Assembly (NCBI GenBank): GCA_032358165.1
Contig: JAALGY010000017.1
Span: 124,001 to 188,000, forward strand
Direction: 5' to 3'
Length of the DNA stretch: 64,000 nt
From: Diplosphaera chodatii
Taxonomy: Eukaryota > Chlorophyta > Trebouxiophyceae > Prasiolales > Stichococcaceae
Of the stretch, positions 59,901 through 64,000 are shown piece by piece (position 1 is the first letter of the stretch; each line of letters opens with the position of its first letter). A program made the translations under genes and the position numbers. A model generated the notes under the pieces. It saw only the letters and a program-made list of their open reading frames with translations. It searched no databases and had not been told where the DNA came from.

Positions 59901-62900
59901 ATGCCACATTTGGCAGCACCGCGCTTGACAATCATTGACCTGCCAAAGGACGAGCTCAGCTGCGTTGTGCGTCGTCTAGATCAGGACGACGTCGCAGCTT
60001 TGCGCAGCGTGTGCCGCACGCTACGCCACGCTGTAGATGTTGTAGTGACGCATGCTGCCTTCCATGCCAACGTGCGTGTGTCTGAGCTGCGCAGCACCTT
60101 TCGTCGCTGCCCAGGTGACACAGACCTAAGCAATCACCTTGCGTAACACCTATCTGATGAAAGTGCTGCGCCTCCATGCGCATGTTGATTGTGATGTGAA
60201 AGGTGATCCGCCAATCTTTGCACCCCTGTGTTACACTGCCGCAGGCTTGCACACAGTCCAGCTGCGGCAGCTCCACCCCGAAGCAGCAGGTCCGACAATG
60301 GAGGCGCTTGTCGGCTTGCCACACCTGCGCTCCCTCAGTCTGCCGTGAGCACTTCTCGCAGCTACATCACCACGCGTGCCTGTGATCACAAACCTTGGGT
60401 TGGCACGGATCATAGCGATGCAAGATGGTGCCCGACCGTCTTGCTGCTGTATCGTCAGATACTGATGTGTCGCTTACCACAAGCGCATTGATGATGGACG
60501 CAGTGCATACCTGTTGACCCTGTGGCTGTAGTGCCTTACATGGCAGCTGCATCATTGCTGACTCTGTTCTCGGCTGTTCGTATAGGCTGGTCGAAGACAT
60601 GCAGCTGGAGGTCTTGACGCGCCTCAGCAGCCTGACGCACCTGGAGCTGCGTGACACGGAAGCAAGCCACGATGACACGCTGGCGGCCGTGCTGCCACGG
60701 CTGACGGCACTGCGGTCGCTTGCCCTCCCAGACTGCTTTCTGGCGGCCACGGGTGCGCATGCAGAAAACGTTCACTGTGCCAAATGCATCTGCATGGTCC
60801 CTGACAGATTTCCTGTCCCGAAGCCGCTGTCACCCGCTTCTACATTCCCTGACGCTGCAGATCTGCACCTGGAGCGCCTGTCGCGGCTGACTCACCTGGA
60901 TCTGAAGTGGGCCAGTAACGTCCCGGCTGTGGCGCCGCAGCTGCCCAACCTGCAGTCCCTGACGCTGCGCCTCACGCACACACCGGCTCCATTCACAAGT
61001 GGCCCCCAGGTACACTAGCGTGCAGGCAGAGTGTCCGTGTCACATGGCACAGTGGTGTGGACACGGCAGCATGATGTTCTTGCCATGTCGAAGTGCATGA
61101 GGGGGCTGGACCGTGTGCTCTGTGCAGGTTACCGCACTGATGGGCCTGAGCGAATTGTCGTCACTGCTTCCCCTGACACGGCTTCGACGGCTGTCCCTGG
61201 CAATGGGCGGCCACTATAGAGAGGAGCTGACGCTCTGCAGTGACGGCACGGTAATAATGATCACATCTCAAGCTTTGGAACCACAGCCATCTGCTAGGTC
61301 ATGGGCAGCAGGATGCCAAATCGTGGTGCATGCGAGTTCAACTGCCTGTTTGCCTGCCTCTGCAACAAACAAAGTGCCTGCATCTGCTTGTGCAGGTGTT
61401 GCCTGACACCACACGCACAGTGGGCAACGCCCACGGCACCGCGCAGTGTGCCATCCTGCCACTACAGGGTGTGTGTCACCTGGCGGCGCTGTATGGTGTC
61501 CGCGGCCAGGCGGCGTTGGAGCTGGTGCCCTGGCCGCAAGACGCGCCCTTCAGGTGCTGTTCCAGGTGGCATGTGCAAGCTGTGTAGCGGGTGTGTTGCG
61601 GAGCAGCATCGACATGTGGCAGCCCATCAAACTTGCGGCCGCCCATCTGATGGGTGTGCTTCAGGAGCCTGGCCGCCAATGGCAGTCTAGCGCAGTACTG
61701 CCCCATCAAGGCTCGAAGCATTGGACACTTGGTGTGGCACTGCAGGCGGCCACCCCGTGCTGACCTTTTGCGGGCAATGTCCCCGTGCAACACCCTGCGG
61801 GAGCTGCGGCTATTCGACTACGAGGTGACGGCTGATGATGTGGCCGATCTGGCGGCGGTCGCGGGGCGCTTGCGTGTGCTGCACCTGGTGGGGTATGTCA
61901 CATGCAGTGACCAAACATTGGCCATTTGTTGAACAGCCGAACAGGCACACAGGCAGCCCTCAAGTGGAAGAGCATGGCACGTCACCTTTCCGCAACCACC
62001 TGTCAGCTGCTGCAACCAGGTTCAAGGTGTGCCGCACATTTCAGGTTCTGGTGTTGTGCCGACAGGTTCTGATGTTGTGCCGAAAAGTCGCACACTCACT
62101 ATGCAGGTGCCGTGGGGCTGTGGCGCCACTGCTGCAAGCAGCAGTCGTGGCAGAGGATGTCCTGGTGCCGGACGCCCAGGGCGGCGGCGAGCTGCTGGCG
62201 GCGCTGAGGCCCGCGGCTGGGACCCTGAGACGGCTGAACACCTTCGGCATTTCGGGTCATGTGCGCAATGATGCGATTGCTGAATGCTGGACATGATGAT
62301 ACCAAAGCAGCTGCATGCAGCATGGCCGCTGATCCACCTCAAAGTCCCCGGCAGCTGGCTCTTGCACGTTTCACTGCCTAGCCTTTGCCATGGCTGCATT
62401 GTGTTGGGCCACAGCATGCCTACAGTCGCCACGAGGGCATGCCTTAGACATGCCCTGGCTCAGCGCCATGTGTTGCGACATGCTGCAGTTGATGCCTGAT
62501 ACGCGGATGAGGGGTTGCTGTCCCACATTGCAGGTGTTGGACCCGGGCGCAGAGCACCTGGCAGTGCTGTCAGGGCTGACCAGCCTGCAGTATGGCAGCC
62601 ATGGCGGGCCAGCGGACGACGAGGCAGCAGACGGCGGGTCAGCAGACGGCAAGGCAGCAGACGGCGTGTCAGCAGACGCCTTTGATGCGATTTCGCAGCT
62701 GACGCGCCTGCGCGAGCTGATCCTGGGGAGCCCGTCCAGCTTTGACAGTGCGCAGCTGGCGAAGCTGTCCACCCTACGCGGCTTGACCCGGCTGTATCTG
62801 GTCGTAGGTGAGACTCCATGCATATCTGGTCTCGCCTATGAGGCAATTGCAGGTCTGCACGCATGCTGGCATATGCCAGACAACTCTTGGCACGGCACTG

Positions 62901-64000
62901 CTGACAAGCTTACAGCTCCACTTGCCCTCCACGTGTCTTTCCACCTGTGACAGCAGATTTTGCAAACCTACATGACCGCACATGGCATGATGTGGTGGCG
63001 ACTCGGAGCAAAAACTGTATGCCGATGTGCAGCGGACCGCGGTGATCTGGGAGCAGGCCCAGGGCTGGACGACGACCAGCGTGCCCTTGATGTGCGGGAA
63101 GGTGGGGGCCAGACCTTTCCTGCAGTGCCACCGTGCATGACCTGCCACCAAAATCAGATGACACCACTTTCTTGCAGCGCCGTTGTGTATACACTGCCAC
63201 CGCGATAAGAAAACACCACTTTTCCTTGTTCTGAGTACACATGCTGTACATGACAGCTCCATAGCCGGCATCAGAGGCAGGATAGCGACTGTGCACGAGA
63301 AGATCATCAGTGACTACGGGAATCAGTGACTACACGAACTACTGGAATGCAGGTGTGGCTGGCAGCTGGTTGGATGCATTTGCGGCAGCCCGTGTGCCGC
63401 TGCGGGATCTGTGTTGGTCCACCAGACTTGGTGAGCCTGTGTTGCATTCAAGCACGTGTGAGGACACCCGCATATTACCCTTGCCAGCTGCATCGGTGGT
63501 GTGTAGCTGGCCTGTGCTGCTCCACCCATCAGCCGCTTCATGGCGCACTGCCTTCATGCAGCTGTGCAGGATGTGAGCTGTGCAGTCCAGGATGACATCG
63601 AAAGCAGGTGCATGAAAGCCATGTCGGAGATGGTCGAGGCGCTGAGCAGCTCTTGCACGACTGCATGGCTCATGTCGTGCTGCCCGCTGCAGGGTGTGGC
63701 ACCGAGGCTGCCATCGGCCGGCTGACGCGTCTCACCAGCCTGCAGCTGTCATTCGATGCAGCACTGCCCGGCGAGGGCATCCGCACCAGGCAGCAGGTGC
63801 AGCGCGGGCTTGGCGGCGGCCAGCATGCGACGCTGCAGCTGCAGCTGCTGGGCTGCAGCGGTGCAGCGAGTGCGGCAGGCGGCGGCTCGGCTGCGGCTCG
63901 CAACACCGGCCTGCAGGAGCTGTCCCTGGACTGCAAGGGGTGGCTGTCAGACGACGAGCTGGCGGCTGCAGCTGCAGCGCTGCCGGACCTGAGGCGACTG
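59901..64000 (+). CDS. F-box/LRR protein, array copy L (3' end outside window)
   Basis: Exons 59901-60114, 60245-60344, 60586-60752, 60861-61009, 61128-61250, 61396-61553, 61746-61892, 62107-62260, 62534-62807, 63353-63430 and 63693 to beyond 64000; 624 codons are open. The F-box is compact, LPKDELSCVVRRLDQDD followed directly by VAALRSVCRTLRHAVD; it lacks the WQRDQ loop of the other copies and so has normal F-box spacing. The exon 4 donor is 15 bases downstream of the usual place. Exon 9 has a 63-base in-frame insertion built of 30-base repeats coding Ala/Asp/Gly. Exon 10 is short (78 bases). Exon 11 has a linker of its own, then LQLQLLGC, GLQELSLDC and LPDLRRL at the window end. No lesion is seen. 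It is among the most divergent members, with J. Confidence 0.82.
62618..62677 (+). repeat. Coding minisatellite, two 30-bp units, in copy L exon 9
   Basis: Units 62618-62647 and 62648-62677 differ at a few bases, and each has a nested 15-base near-repeat (GCAGCAGACGGC / TCAGCAGAC). They encode DEAADGGSAD and GKAADGVSAD. The insertion keeps the reading frame and sits in the acidic loop that in other copies reads NDHEGVD or similar. Confidence 0.8.

Noticed and set aside
1..64000. LRR receptor or NLR immune receptor family
   Set aside because: No signal peptide, membrane segment, kinase or nucleotide-binding motif is seen in any copy; the N-terminal domain fits an F-box instead.
1..64000. CRISPR array, prokaryotic operon or phage origin
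   Set aside because: The repeats are 5-kb spliced gene units, with no short direct repeats and spacers; GT-AG introns and TAF12 show eukaryotic nuclear DNA.
1..64000. tRNA, rRNA or other structured RNA genes
   Set aside because: No cloverleaf-like tRNA arrangement or rRNA sequence was recognised by eye; a covariance-model scan would be needed to exclude small RNAs.

Overview
The window looks like nuclear DNA from a chlorophyte green alga. It is GC-rich and full of CAG/CTG words. It carries multi-exon genes with short GT-AG introns that mostly end in TGCAG, and one of them is a eukaryotic TFIID subunit. The lineage is an inference; no marker gene fixes the species.

Layout. Apart from one unrelated gene and one transposon-like insert, the window is a tandem array of twelve copies (A-L) of one F-box/leucine-rich-repeat gene. 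Copies A (1-930, cut by the left edge) and B (1587-5956) lie on the minus strand, followed by a minus-strand TAF12 gene (6662-10191). The array then resumes on the plus strand with C (10738-15161), D (15762-19835), E (20494-25391), F (26059-30577), G (31221-35620), H (36229-40666), I (41324-45459, with its remnant to 45744), J (46401-50663), K (51334-55613) and L (59901 to the right edge). Start codons recur about every 5.0 kb. The only long gap, K to L at 8.6 kb, contains a 3.54-kb element with 33-bp terminal inverted repeats (56068-59607); subtracting it restores the 5.0-kb step.

Gene plan. Each copy has the same eleven coding exons with intron phases 1,2,1,0,0,2,2,0,1,1. Exon 1 encodes an F-box, exons 2-10 encode leucine-rich segments, and the long exon 11 encodes the C-terminal LRR block with a length-variable linker. 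Complete open copies (B, C, D, F, H, J) encode 708-718 residues. Copies A and L are open as far as they can be seen. Copies E, G and K carry frameshifts, and K also a nonsense codon; copy I has a nonsense codon in exon 11. By family knowledge, F-box/LRR proteins are substrate receptors of SCF ubiquitin ligases; the targets here are unknown.

How it fits together. The array looks like a birth-and-death family evolving by unequal exchange: C-D-E and F-G-H look like a duplicated three-gene block, with swapped 3' exons and 5' flanks. Copy B has lost two introns precisely. A conserved upstream module precedes most copies. TAF12 is a housekeeping transcription gene that sits at the strand switch and shares a 546-bp divergent promoter region with copy C.
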